In this document: positions 29,450 through 39,136 of the stretch, piece after piece
Numbering within the stretch: position 1 is the stretch's first letter
Layout of the letters: each line of letters starts with the position of its first letter
Source of the DNA: Bog-473 sp963717455
GTDB lineage: Bacteria > Actinomycetota > Acidimicrobiia > Acidimicrobiales > RAAP-2
Direction of reading: 5' to 3'
Length of the DNA: 64,000 nucleotides
Assembly (NCBI GenBank): GCA_963717455.1
Contig: OY970336.1
Coordinates: forward strand, 3,410,001-3,474,000
Position numbers and translations under genes: made by a program
The notes under the pieces: model-generated
Seen by the model: only the letters and a program-made list of their open reading frames with translations
What the model was told of the DNA's origin: nothing
Database searches by the model: none

Positions 29450-30148
29450 ATGCGAGATGGTCATATCTCCGTGTTGGTCATCGAGGACGAGGCGGACATC
29501 CGCCAGCTCCTCAAGACCCTGCTCGAGCGGGAGGGCTTCGCCGTGTCGGAGGCCACCGAGGGCCGGGACGGGGTGCGCCAATTCCACCAGAACCACCCCG
29601 ACATCGTGATCCTCGACGTCGGCCTCCCTGACCTGGACGGATGGCAGGTACTCGAGCGGATCCGGGACATGAGCGACGTACCGGTCCTGATGTTGACCGC
29701 CCTCGGAACGGAACGGGACAAGGTCCGTGGGCTCAATGCGGGCGCCGACGACTACCTGACCAAGCCGTTCAGCCGGGTCGAGCTCCTGGCTCGGCTCCAG
29801 GCGATCAGCCGCCGTCAGGTGTCGAGCAAGGATCCGGTCACCGCCTTCGACGACGGGACCCTCCATGTCGACTTTGCCCACCAGGAAGTCACGATCGACG
29901 GCGACCCGGTCGTCCTGACACCGACCGAGTACCGCCTGCTCGCGACCCTGGCCCGTCACCAGGGCCAGGTCCTCTCGTCTGACCAGCTGATTGAGCTGGC
30001 CTGGGACGACCCCAGCGGGTTGGCCCCGTCAAGGGTCAAGTACGCCGTGCTGCGGCTGCGGCGCAAGCTGGGCTGGGACGAAGGGGACGACACGCCGATT
30101 GAGACGGTGCGAGGCTTCGGCTACCGCTACCGCTCTCGTCACCGGTGA
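29450..30148 (+). CDS. OmpR/PhoB-family response regulator
   Basis: 232 residues. Receiver domain at 1-120 with acidic pocket IEDEAD, phospho-acceptor Asp in DIVILDVGLPDLDGW, conserved Thr in LMLTALG and Lys in YLTKPFSR. Winged-helix DNA-binding domain at about 135-230 (VVLTPTEYRLLATLARHQGQVLSSDQLIELAW...VKYAVLRLRRKLG...IETVRGFGYRYR). ATG 29450 is the start because the receiver begins a few residues later. The stop overlaps the histidine kinase start (GTGA at 30145-30148), so the two form a pair. The regulated genes and signal are unknown. Confidence 0.92.
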   Translation: MRDGHISVLVIEDEADIRQLLKTLLEREGFAVSEATEGRDGVRQFHQNHPDIVILDVGLPDLDGWQVLERIRDMSDVPVLMLTALGTERDKVRGLNAGADDYLTKPFSRVELLARLQAISRRQVSSKDPVTAFDDGTLHVDFAHQEVTIDGDPVVLTPTEYRLLATLARHQGQVLSSDQLIELAWDDPSGLAPSRVKYAVLRLRRKLGWDEGDDTPIETVRGFGYRYRSRHR

Positions 30149-32046
30149 CCAAGTCACCTCAGACCCGAACCGACTCCCTGGGGCGTCGCGACCGGCAGAT
30201 GCCCGGAAATGCCCTGCCTATCGGCTTCTCCGGCTCCATGCGGGTGCGCCTGCCCATCTTCGCACTGGTTGCCATCGGCACTGTGCTGATCGCAGTCGTC
30301 CCCTTCCCCCACGATGCACGTCGCGAGATCGCCATCGCCGGCGTCATCTTCTTTGCGCTCGTCGCCGCCGCCTTCCTGCTGCCGTGGGAGCGCCTGCCCG
30401 ACTGGGCGTGGCTGATCGTCCCGATCGGCTACATCGCGGTCATCGCCATCATCCGAGACGCCCAGGGCGGCAGCCACTCCGGATTGGTGGCGGTCTTCCT
30501 GCTGCCCATCGTGTGGTTGTCGCTCTACGGCAGGCGCCTGCACCTGCTCGTCGGCCTGTTCTGCCTCGACCTCGCCCTGCTGGTGCCCGTTCTCCTCGTT
30601 GGCGCGCCCAAGTACCCCACCATCGAGTGGCGGCAGGTGGCCGTGATGGCCACCGTGACGACCCTGATCGCGTCGACCGTCTACACCATGGTCTCGCGGG
30701 ACAGGGCCTTCCTGAGCGACCTGGCCCAGCAGTCCCGGATCGCACGGCGCAACGCCCGGGAGGCGGACTACGCCCGCGATCGCCTCGAGACCCTGCTTCG
30801 TGCGGCCACCGGGAGCGCCATCATGGGCGTGGATCCCGCCGGGACCGTCACCTTCTTCTCCGCCGGCGCGGAGCAGATGCTCGGGTACCGGGCGGCCGAG
30901 GTGGTGGGCATCCGCTCCATCGCGGACTTCATCGACCCGGCCCAGATCGACGAGCGGCGCCAGACCATCGACTCCATGCGGACGGCGTTGGAGCCCATCG
31001 ACGCCGAGACCGCGGCGGAGGTGCCCTGGACGGCCACTCGCAAGGACGGCCAACAGCGCCGTTGCGTAGTGCGGGTGCGGGCGCTCCCCGTGCCGACGCC
31101 CGACATGACGCTGGGCGAGGACGACGGCGAGGCGCCCGAGGGCCCCGAGCGTGCGGCCGCCGAGGCCGACGCCGACTTCGAGTTCGACGACGCGCTGGCA
31201 CCGGCCACCGGCGGCTACGTCGTGGTCGCCATCGACGTGACCGAGCGGGAGGAGCTGGCGGCGGACCGCGAGCGGCTCTTCGCGATCCAAAAGGAGGTCA
31301 CGCAGTCGCTCATCGAGCAGAACAACCGCCTGCGCGAGCTGACCCAGATGAAGGACGACGTGGTGGCAACGGTGTCACACGAGCTGCGGACCCCGATCAC
31401 CTCCATCCGGGGCTTCGTCGAACTGCTGCTCGATGCCTCGACGGACCTCACCGAGAGCCAGATGCGCATGCTCCAGACGATCGAGCGCAACGCGGAGCAG
31501 CTCCAACGGGTGGCCGAGGATCTGCTGGCCGACCCGGGCGCCGGACGGGGGCTGCGGGTCGCCTTCACCGAGCTGGACCTCTACCGTCTCACCGAGGATG
31601 CGGTGCACGCCATCCAGACCTCCGCCACCGTGGCCGGGGTCAAACTCAGCCTCGAACCCGGCTGCGAGGTGCCGGTCTTTGGCGACCCGACCCGCCTGCA
31701 CCAGCTCCTGGGCAACATCTTGTCGAACGCGATCAAGTTCTCACCGCGGGGGGGCCGGGTCAAGGTGATCGTCGACAACTTTGACTCCTACGCCAGAGTG
31801 CAGGTGCTCGACGAGGGTCCCGGTATCCCCGTGGGCGAGCGGGACCAGCTGTTCGAGCGCTTCTACCGCCTCGCCTCCTCGACCGAGATGGGTGTGCCCG
31901 GGACGGGCCTCGGCCTGGCCATCGCCAAGTCGGTCGCCGAGGCCCACGAGGGCTTCGTCGACATCTCGGACACGCCGGGCTGGTCGACCACGTTCAGGGT
32001 GCACCTGCCGCTGCGCGCCTCGGTCGCCTCCAGCCAATCGGCCTAG
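30145..32046 (+). CDS. Membrane PAS-domain sensor histidine kinase
   Basis: 633 residues. Five or six membrane helices (residues ~35-185) with little extracellular loop, so the signal may be sensed within the membrane or cytosol. Then a PAS domain (LLRAATGSAIMGVDPAGTVTFFSAGAEQMLGY) with an acidic Glu/Ala-rich insert, HisKA with the phospho-acceptor His in VATVSHELRTPITSIRGFV, and HATPase_c with N box LLGNILSNAIKFSP, G1 DEGPGIP and G2 GTGLGLAIAK. Its TAG stop (32044-32046) lies inside the CTAG target duplicated by the neighbouring insertion sequence, so the element landed exactly at the end of the gene without shortening it. Confidence 0.92.
   Translation: MTKSPQTRTDSLGRRDRQMPGNALPIGFSGSMRVRLPIFALVAIGTVLIAVVPFPHDARREIAIAGVIFFALVAAAFLLPWERLPDWAWLIVPIGYIAVIAIIRDAQGGSHSGLVAVFLLPIVWLSLYGRRLHLLVGLFCLDLALLVPVLLVGAPKYPTIEWRQVAVMATVTTLIASTVYTMVSRDRAFLSDLAQQSRIARRNAREADYARDRLETLLRAATGSAIMGVDPAGTVTFFSAGAEQMLGYRAAEVVGIRSIADFIDPAQIDERRQTIDSMRTALEPIDAETAAEVPWTATRKDGQQRRCVVRVRALPVPTPDMTLGEDDGEAPEGPERAAAEADADFEFDDALAPATGGYVVVAIDVTEREELAADRERLFAIQKEVTQSLIEQNNRLRELTQMKDDVVATVSHELRTPITSIRGFVELLLDASTDLTESQMRMLQTIERNAEQLQRVAEDLLADPGAGRGLRVAFTELDLYRLTEDAVHAIQTSATVAGVKLSLEPGCEVPVFGDPTRLHQLLGNILSNAIKFSPRGGRVKVIVDNFDSYARVQVLDEGPGIPVGERDQLFERFYRLASSTEMGVPGTGLGLAIAKSVAEAHEGFVDISDTPGWSTTFRVHLPLRASVASSQSA
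32043..32046. repeat. CTAG target-site duplication, left copy
   Basis: CTAG immediately before the left terminal repeat; the same four bases follow the right repeat at 33752-33755. It contains the histidine kinase TAG stop. Confidence 0.8.
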
Positions 32047-33751
32047 GAGCGTGAGTCGGAATCGGCCAACGGGATCGGTCTGACGCCTGAGATCTGAGGT
32101 CCGGTCGCTCACGGGCCGGCTTCGGCATCACAAATGGGTCCCGGTGGCCTCTGGCGGATGAGTGACGGCTGCATCCGACGTCGGTGGATCCCTCCCTATG
32201 CGCCCGCCTGGGCCAACTTTCTCAAGTTGTGGCAGAGCACGTGCAGGGCCCACTCACCTTGTGCACCCTCAAGGCCGCGTAGACGGAGGAACCCGGCGCG
32301 TTGTCGGACCTTCATTTGTCCGAAGACCGGCTCGACGATGGCCTTGCGTCTGGCGTAGTCGGCCCGTCCCGCCTTGGTGCGCAGCCGGCGTGCCATCTTC
32401 TCCTTCACCGTGGCGTCTCTTGGGATAGGACCCCTCGGTGCGGGCGACACCCGATCGTCATGTCTGATGCGCCCGGTGGCGATCAACACGTCGACGCCGG
32501 CGTCGGTGGCATCGTTCACGTTCGCCTCTGAGAAGTAGCCGGCGTCGGCGATGAGCGTGTCGGGGTTCTCGTCGATGTCCGCGGCGCCGAGGTTGACTTC
32601 GGTGGCCTCGATCATCTCGATGAGGTGCGGGGCGTCGGCGGCCTGGTTGGACACCGAGTGGGCCAGGACCACCTGGGCCTCCTCGTCGACCACGGCCTGG
32701 GCGTTGAAGGCGTAGTGGAATCCGTCGGTCGTCTTCATCATCCGTGACTCGGGGTCGGTGAAGTTGCGCTGGGCCCGCCCATCGGGCTTGGCTCTCGCTG
32801 CCGCGTCGTCACCGGCGGCCCGGGCCTCGTGCTCGGAGGCGCCGTGCCCTGTGGCCTTGTGCTGGGCTTTTGTGGCGGCCTTGTCCCTCGCCTCGGCTTC
32901 TATGGCCTCCTTGGCCGCGCGCAGCTTGGCCAGGCGACCCTCCTTGGTGGCCAACTCGGGCGGGAGCTCGTCACCGCGGCGGTCCTCACCGAACGCTTCG
33001 TCTTCGGCCGCGTCGGTGGCCTCGGCCTCGGCCAGCATGGCCGCCACCTGGGCCTCGAGCTCAACGATCCGCGGTCCCATCCGGTCATGGCTCATGGCCT
33101 TGTGCTTACTCGCCGAGGCCCGCAGCTTGGTGCCATCGAGGGCGACGCGGCCAAGGCGCACCAGTCCCGCTTGTGCGCACAGGGCGAGCACCTGGACGAA
33201 GAGGGCATCGATGGCGCCCAGGTGGCGACGCCGGAACCGAGAGATGGAGCGGTAGTCCGGAGCCGTGTTGGCACTCAGCCAGCGGAAGGCCACGTCGACA
33301 TGGCAGCGCCGCTCCATCTCCCGCGAACTGGTGACCCCGGTCGAGTAGGCGAAGAGCAGCAGCTTGCACATCATCGTCGGGTCATAGGGCGGCGCACCCA
33401 CCGCCTCGGTGTAGGAGTCGTAGATGACCGAGAGGTCCAACATGTCCTCGACCACCTCAGAGATGAACCGGGCCTCGTGGTTCTCGGGTAGCCAGTCTTC
33501 GAGGGAGGGTGGGAGGAGGAAGGACTGGGACTGGTCGTAGTGGCGGAAGCGCTTATTCACCCCGGCCGGGACCTTCTCGGGGCGCCCGACCGGCTGCCCT
33601 TCCACCTCGAAGAGCTTGTCGCCGACCCGATCGTTCGCCATGGGCAAATTCTCCCAAAACCGCAGGAGAATCGCGAATCGACGGTCGCCTCCCACCCCGG
33701 GAAAGGGTCGATCAGTCCTTGGGCGTCACTGGCGGGTTCTGACCCACGCTC
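32047..33751 (-). mobile_element. IS1182-like insertion sequence
   Basis: 1705-bp element bounded by imperfect 21-bp inverted repeats, GAGCGTGAGTCGGAATCGGCC at left (32047-32067) and its counterpart GAGCGTGGGTCAGAACCCGCC at right (33731-33751, read inward); 17 of 21 positions match. A 4-bp CTAG duplication flanks it. One long transposase gene fills the minus strand. Complete ends, an intact transposase and duplicated target suggest a recent, possibly active insertion. It sits between the two-component system and the ABC exporter, in a place where ruvB and yajC are normally adjacent. Confidence 0.85.
32196..33641 (-). CDS. IS1182-family DDE transposase
   Basis: 481 residues from ATG 33641. 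N-terminal DUF772-like part (FLLPPSLEDWLPENHEARFISEVVEDMLDLSVIYDSY, YDPTMMCKLLLFAYSTGVTSSREMER), then LGRVALDGTKLRASASK with the first catalytic Asp, a long Ala/Glu/Lys-rich coiled insert (about 205-285), TLIADAGYFSEAN with the second Asp, and YARRKAIVEPVFGQMKVRQRAGFLRLRG with the catalytic Glu. All DDE positions are present, so it appears functional. An in-frame start at 33695 would be 18 residues longer. Confidence 0.9.
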   Translation of the reverse strand: MANDRVGDKLFEVEGQPVGRPEKVPAGVNKRFRHYDQSQSFLLPPSLEDWLPENHEARFISEVVEDMLDLSVIYDSYTEAVGAPPYDPTMMCKLLLFAYSTGVTSSREMERRCHVDVAFRWLSANTAPDYRSISRFRRRHLGAIDALFVQVLALCAQAGLVRLGRVALDGTKLRASASKHKAMSHDRMGPRIVELEAQVAAMLAEAEATDAAEDEAFGEDRRGDELPPELATKEGRLAKLRAAKEAIEAEARDKAATKAQHKATGHGASEHEARAAGDDAAARAKPDGRAQRNFTDPESRMMKTTDGFHYAFNAQAVVDEEAQVVLAHSVSNQAADAPHLIEMIEATEVNLGAADIDENPDTLIADAGYFSEANVNDATDAGVDVLIATGRIRHDDRVSPAPRGPIPRDATVKEKMARRLRTKAGRADYARRKAIVEPVFGQMKVRQRAGFLRLRGLEGAQGEWALHVLCHNLRKLAQAGA

Positions 33752-33760
33752 CTAGCGCCC

Positions 33761-33791
33761 GGGGCGGCGGACCCCGCCGGCCCGCCGCCCC
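33761..33791. terminator. Candidate bidirectional hairpin
   Basis: Perfect 10-bp stem GGGGCGGCGG / CCGCCGCCCC with an 11-base loop, just outside the right end of the insertion sequence and 27 bp past the ABC gene stop. There is no T tract. Before the insertion it would have lain just after the histidine kinase stop, serving both convergent genes. Confidence 0.5.
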
Positions 33792-33817
33792 ACCGCGGTG
33801 CACTCCCGTCGCTGCGT

Positions 33818-35619
33818 CTATGCAGCCAGGAACCCGCCCGACTGGTGCGCCCACAGGCGCCCGTAGACGCCGGTCCGGCCGGCCGAGAGCAGTTCGGAGT
33901 GCGTGCCCTGCTCGACGACGCGGCCCTGGTCGAGAACCACGATCCGGTCGAGCCGGGCGATCGTCGCCAGCCGGTGCGCCACCACGAGCGCCGTGGTGCC
34001 CTCCATCAGGTGCCACAGGGCCTCCTGCACCAGTGACTCGGACTCCGAGTCGAGCGCGGACGTGGCCTCGTCCAGGACCAGGACGCGCGCGCCCTTGGCC
34101 ATCGCCTGGGCGATGGCGACCCGCTGGCGCTGACCACCCGAGAGCTTCAGCCCGCGCTCGCCGACGACGGTCGCGTAGCCGTCGGGCAGCCGCTCCACGA
34201 ACTCGTCCACGTAGGCGGCGCGCCCGACGGCGCGCACAAGGTCCATGTCGACCCCGTCCCGGGACTCCAGTCCGTAGCAGATGTTCTCGGCGATGGTCCG
34301 GTGCAGCATCTGCGGGTCCTGGGGGACGTAGGCGATGTGGCGCCGCAACGACTGCTGCGTGACCCGTGCGATGTCCTGCCGGTCGATCGCGATGACGCCG
34401 TCGTCGCGATCGGCGAAGCGGAGCATGAGCTTCGTCAGCGTGGTCTTGCCCGAGCCCGAGGGGCCGACGAGCCCGACGTGCTCCCCCGCCTCGATACGCA
34501 GGTCCAACCCCTCGAAGAGGGGCGCGCCGGATCGATACGAGAACCAGAGGTTCTCGAACTCGACGAGTCCGCGCGGCACCACGAGCTCGGGCGCGGCCGG
34601 GACGTCGACGATGTCGGGCTTCGTGGCGGCGATGCCGGCGAACTTGGCACACCGGCCGATGGCGCGCGACATCAGGCGGATGAACTCGAATGACTCCTCC
34701 AAGCTCGTCCCGACGAAGGTGGCGTAGAACAGGATGAGGTAGACCACACCTGCCGCGGCCACGTGATGCAGCGCCAGCACGACCCCGACGGCGACCGCCG
34801 CCCAGTTGAAGAAGGCCATGGCGGACTCCATTTGCAGGCGCGTCGCGGTGAACACCCGCCGCGCCCGGAAATCGGCGCTCAGCGAGTCGCCCACGAGCGT
34901 CCCCGACGTTGTCCTTCTCCCGCCCCTCGGCGGCCTGGGACCGTACCGTGGTCAGGTTGGCGATGGTGTCGGCGATGACCCCGGTCGCCCGCGAGTGCGC
35001 GTCGGAGAACTCCTTCTCCGCGGCGACGACCCGGCCCATGCGGTGATGCAGCACGGCGGCGAACACCGCCACCAGGGCCGCCATGACGAGGGCAACCGGC
35101 CAGGCGACGATCCCGAGGACCACGATGGCGCCGAGCGTCGTGACGCTGATGCGCAGGATGCCCCAGACCATGGCGTCGATCAGCTCGACGAAGGCCCAGG
35201 TCGATGTCTCGAGCGTGGCGATGACCTCGCCCGAAGGACGGTCCGTGTGCCATCCGTTGCTGAGCCCGATCAGATGGTCGTACCCGTTGGTGATGGCGCG
35301 GCCGAAGGAGCGCAGTGTGGCGCCCCAGTTGAGCCAGCCACCGATCCGGCCGAAGGCCGTCGCGGCGGCCAGCACCACCGCGTACGCGATGATCAGCGGC
35401 CCGTAGCTGCGCCACAGGTCCTGGTGTGCGCCCCGTGTCGGCGATCCGCCCCAACAAGGAGGCGAAGATCAACGGGGCCGCGACGGCGTTGGCCAGCGTG
35501 CCGAGCACGATGGCGGTGCAGCTGCCCGCGAACGCGGCGCGGTCCGGCTGCATCTGGCGCCAGCAGTACGCCAGCGTCTCTTTGTTCGAGGCGTTCGGGA
35601 AGAGGGTGCGTTCACCCAT
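33818..35619 (-). CDS. ABC exporter, fused permease and ATPase (two frameshifts)
   Basis: About 600-residue half-transporter of the MsbA/MDR type. Six-helix membrane domain first (FAGSCTAIVLGTLANAVAAPLIFASLL ... VILGIVAWPVALVMAALV-like helices), then the nucleotide-binding domain with Walker A GLVGPSGSGKTT, Q-loop YVPQDPQML, signature LKLSGGQRQRVAIAQAM, Walker B RVLVLDEATSALD and switch His in VVAHRLATI. Breaks near 35433 and 34905 (one G too many in GGGG; repair gives NVGTLVGDSLSADFRARR). Works as a homodimer or with an unlinked partner; substrate unknown. It lies directly downstream of the ruv genes; the 243-bp gap 35620-35862 shows nothing recognisable. Confidence 0.85.
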
Positions 35620-35862
35620 GGGAATCTCCAGGTGGGAGGGTCGAATCGGATCGGAAGGGGGGCGCACCGGTGGTGCGCTGCGGAGCAGGCCGCGCGCGCG
35701 GCAGGAAGGGCGCTCAGGCCGGGTGGGGGTCGCGGGAGCGGCGTCAGTGGCCGGCGAGACCGAGGCCCGAGGACGGGCCCGACCATGCGGGACCTCCCCG
35801 GCTGCACCGGAGACCGGCAGCAGGACCCCGATGGCGCGCGCGGTCGAGCTGCGGACGTGTCG

Positions 35863-37120
35863 TCAAACCTGCCATCTGGTCACCTCGCTTCCGTCTCGTC
35901 GTGCAACCCCACAACGGTAGCGCACCGCAAAAGGCGGCACGCACGACTCCGCGCAAGGTCGTGCCGCCGGGGTCGTCAGAAGAGCGGCGGCGTGTTCGGA
36001 CCCGGCGCTCGGCGGACCGTCGTGCCCGAGGTGGGCCCAGGCGCGCTGGGTCGCCACCCGGCCCCGCGCCGTGCGCTGGATCAGGCCGCTCTGCACCAGG
36101 TACGGCTCGTACGCGTCCTCGATCGTGTCGGGCTCCTCGCCGACGCACTGCGAAAGGGTCGTCAGGCCCACCGGCTGGCCCCCGAAGCGGGTGCACAGCG
36201 TGGCCAGGATGGCCCGGTCGACCTTGTCGAGACCCAGCTCGTCGACCCCGAAGAGCTCGAGCCCCTCACTGGCGGTCGCGCCGTCGATGAAGCCCTCGCC
36301 GCGCACCTCGGCGAAGTCCCGCACGCGCCGCAGGAGCCGGTTGGCCACCCGCGGCGTACCACGGGAGCGCTCCGAGATGCGTATCGCGCCTTCGCTGTCG
36401 ATGCGCACCTTGAGGATCCGGGCCGAGCGCTCGACGATGGACCGCAGATCGGCGGGATCGTAGAGATCGAGCCGGCCGACGAAGCCGAAGCGGTCGCGCA
36501 GCGGCCCCGAGACCAGGCCCGTGCGCGTCGTCGCGCCGACGAGCGTGAACTTGGGCAGCTCCAGGCGGATCGAGCGCGCCGTCGGGCCCCTTGCCGATGA
36601 GGATGTCGAGTCGGCCGTCCTCCATCGCCGAGTAGAGCATCTCTTCGACCGAGCGGTGCAGCCGGTGGATCTCGTCGATGAAGAGCACGTCGCCGTCCTG
36701 CAGGTCGGTGAGCAGTGCGGCGAGGTCGCCGGCCCGGGTGAGGACGGGCCCGGCGGTGATGCGCAGGCCGGCTCCCATCTCGGCGGCGACGATGCCCGCC
36801 AGGGAGGTCTTGCCCAACCCCGGCGGTCCGGCGAAGAGGATGTGGTCCACCGCCTGGCGCCGCTGACGGGCCGCCTGCAGCACGATGCTCAGGTGTTCGA
36901 CGAGCTGGGCCTGACCGACGAACTCCTCGAGCGAGCGGGGCCGCAGCCCGACCTCCTCGAGCTCCTCGTCGTGGTCGGAGGGGGCCGGATCGACGACCCG
37001 GTGCTCGCCGTCGAAGGCGTCGTCGTCCGCGAGGTCCTCGCCGTCCTCGCCGTCCTCGCCGGCCGCGCCGTCCTCGCCGGCCGCCACGGCCAGGACCTCG
37101 CGGCGCGCTCTCGGGCTCAC
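35863..37120 (-). CDS. ruvB: Holliday junction helicase RuvB (one frameshift)
   Basis: AAA+ motor of branch migration with RuvA. Preceded by a long acidic Asp/Glu/Gly-rich N-terminus, then LRPRSLEEFVGQAQLVEHL, Walker A FAGPPGLGKTSLAGI, Walker B DVLFIDEIHRLHRSVEE, and the winged-helix C-terminus (LTTLSQCVGEEPDTIEDAYEPYLVQSGLIQRTARGRV). An extra G at 36583 breaks the frame; removing it gives LIGKGPTARSIRLELPKFTLVG. The open frame runs about 35 residues past the usual RuvB end, so the true stop may be lost by another indel near 35980. GTG 37120 overlaps the ruvA stop. Confidence 0.88.
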
Positions 37121-37740
37121 CGGCTGGCCAGCTCGCGCAGCGCGAGGCGGAGCATCTCTTCCACGCCGACATCGTCGCGTAGGCCGTCGAGCGCACCGCG
37201 GATCTCATCGGGTGCGTACCCGAGCTCGCTGAGGGCGGCCCGGGCCTCCGCACGCGAGGTGCGGGTGCCCCGCAGCGCCGGATCGCTGCCGGCGAGGGGA
37301 GCGCCGGTGTGGTCGAGCGAGAGGTCGGGCAGGTCGAGCCTGCTCTTCAGCTCGATCAGGAGTCGAGCCGCCGTCTTGCGGCCGACGCCGGGCACCGTGC
37401 ACAGCGTCTCGATGTCGTCCTCGAGCACCGCGGTCGACAGCGCGGCCGGCGAGAGGATCGCCATGATGGCCAGTGCCAACGCGGGGCCGACCCCGTGCGA
37501 GCCCAGCAGGACCTCGAAGCACCGGCGCTCGTCGTCGTGGACGAAGCCGTAGAGGACGATGGCGTCCTCGCGGACGTGGGTGTGCACGAACAGGTTCGCC
37601 TCGGTTCCCGCGCCGGCCGCGACCAGCGTGGCTGCCGTCGCCGGCGTCACCGTCACCCGGTAGCCGACACCGGCCACGTCGACGATGACCTCGCACTCGC
37701 CCGTCCGCAGCACCACGGGCCCTCGCAACAGTCCGATCAT
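37117..37740 (-). CDS. ruvA: Holliday junction branch migration protein RuvA
   Basis: 207 residues, intact. Starts MIGLLRGPVVLRTGECEVIVDVAGVGYRV (OB-fold), then tandem helix-hairpin-helix motifs (LCTVPGVGRKTAARLLIELK) and the C-terminal RuvB-binding domain (AEARAALSELGYAPDEIRGAL). Binds four-way junctions as a tetramer and recruits RuvB. The start overlaps the ruvC stop (ATGA) and the stop overlaps ruvB (GTGA). Confidence 0.93.
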   Translation of the reverse strand: MIGLLRGPVVLRTGECEVIVDVAGVGYRVTVTPATAATLVAAGAGTEANLFVHTHVREDAIVLYGFVHDDERRCFEVLLGSHGVGPALALAIMAILSPAALSTAVLEDDIETLCTVPGVGRKTAARLLIELKSRLDLPDLSLDHTGAPLAGSDPALRGTRTSRAEARAALSELGYAPDEIRGALDGLRDDVGVEEMLRLALRELASR

Positions 37741-38280
37741 GTCTCGCTTCCCTTTCGTACGAGCGGTTCCTTCGCTCCCATGGCGGCCGCGACGGCGCGC
37801 CGCAAGGGGACGGTGGTCAGGTGGCAGACGGCCAACGCCAGCGCGTCCGCCACGTCGGGCGGGCCGTCGATGGCCCGGAGCCCGAGCACCTGGGCGACCA
37901 TGCGCTGCACCTGGTCCTTGGTGGCGGCCCCGTAGCCGACGAGGCCCTGCTTGACTTCGTTGGACGTGTACTGGACGACCTCGCAGCCGGCGGCGGCGGC
38001 CGCCAGGAGGGCCAGGCCGCTCGCCTGGCCGACCGACATGGCCGTCTTCGCGTTGACCTGGAAGAAGACGCGCTCGACGACGACCACGTCCGGCCGCAGC
38101 TCCGCGAGTAGCGCCGCCCAGCTCCGTGTGCAGGATCAGCAGCCGCTCGGCGAGCGGGCCGGCCGGTTCGGTCTCGACCACCCCGGCCGCGTGGGCCCGC
38201 AGCGTGCTCTCGCCCTCGTCGCGGCCCACCATGCCGTAACCGCAGCGGGAGAGCCCGGGGTCGATCCCCAATGCGAACAT
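37737..38280 (-). CDS. ruvC: Crossover junction endonuclease RuvC (one frameshift)
   Basis: Resolves Holliday junctions. MFALGIDPGLSRCGYG carries the first catalytic Asp; VVVERVFFQVNAKTAMSVGQASG carries the Glu; YGAATKDQVQRMVAQVLGL and DVADALALAVCHL carry the last acidic residues. One extra base near 38118 shifts the frame between AERLLILHTELG and ALLAELRPDVV. About 180 residues when repaired. 70 bp downstream of yebC. Confidence 0.9.
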
Positions 38281-38350
38281 GCGTTCGTAGGATAGCCGGG
38301 GCTGATGCCGAGGGGGCGGACCGGATCGGGCCGGCCGCCCGGAAGCGAGG

Positions 38351-39100
38351 TCAGCCCTCGAAGGTGGCGAGCACCTCGTCGGCGATGTCCGCGTTGGAGT
38401 GGACGGCCTGGACGTCGTCGTGGTCGTCGATCGCCTCGAGCAGGCGCAGGACCTTCTTGGCGTCGGACTCGTCGGGCACCGGGACGAGGGTCGTGGGCTC
38501 GAGGGAGAGGTCGACGGACTGGGGCGTGATGCCGGCGTCCTCGAGCGCCCGGCGCACGGACTCGAGGTCGGCCGGAGCGCTGGTGACGACCCAGGCGGCC
38601 CCATTGCTCGACATGTCCTCGGCGCCGCCCTCCATGGCGATCTCCATGACCTTGTCCTCGTCGTTGTCGAGACCGACGGTCACGATGCCCGTGCGCTCGA
38701 ACTGCCAGCCCACGGCGCCCGGCTCGGCCATGTTGCCGCCGTTGCGGCTGAAGAGGTTGCGCATCTCGGCGCCGGTGCGATTGCGGTTGTCCGACAGGGT
38801 CTCGACCATGATGGCCACGCCACCGGGCCCGTAGCCCTCGTAGTTGATGGCCTCATAACGGACCCCCTCGAGCTCGCCGGTCCCCCGCTTGATCGCCTTC
38901 TCGATCGTGTCGAGCGGCACGCTGGCCGCCCGTGCCTTCTGGTACGCCGTTCTCAGCGTGGCGTTGGAGTCGAGGTCCCCTCCCCCGTCGCGCGCCGCGA
39001 CCTCGACCAGGCGGATGCACTTGGCGAAGACCTTGGCGCGGGCCTTGTCCTGGGCCCCCTTGCGGTACTTGGTGGTCGCCCACTTGGAGTGTCCCGACAT
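38351..39100 (-). CDS. YebC/PmpR family protein
   Basis: 249 residues, intact. The N-terminus MSGHSKWATTKYRKGAQDKARAKVFAKCIR and EGYGPGGVAIMVETLSDNRNRT are diagnostic. Members were first described as transcriptional regulators; recent work assigns a role in helping ribosomes through difficult sequences. First gene of the yebC-ruvC-ruvA-ruvB block, a widespread order. Confidence 0.92.
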   Translation of the reverse strand: MSGHSKWATTKYRKGAQDKARAKVFAKCIRLVEVAARDGGGDLDSNATLRTAYQKARAASVPLDTIEKAIKRGTGELEGVRYEAINYEGYGPGGVAIMVETLSDNRNRTGAEMRNLFSRNGGNMAEPGAVGWQFERTGIVTVGLDNDEDKVMEIAMEGGAEDMSSNGAAWVVTSAPADLESVRRALEDAGITPQSVDLSLEPTTLVPVPDESDAKKVLRLLEAIDDHDDVQAVHSNADIADEVLATFEG

Positions 39101-39136
39101 GGCGCACCGATTGTATCGGTGCAGGCCCGGGCGAGG

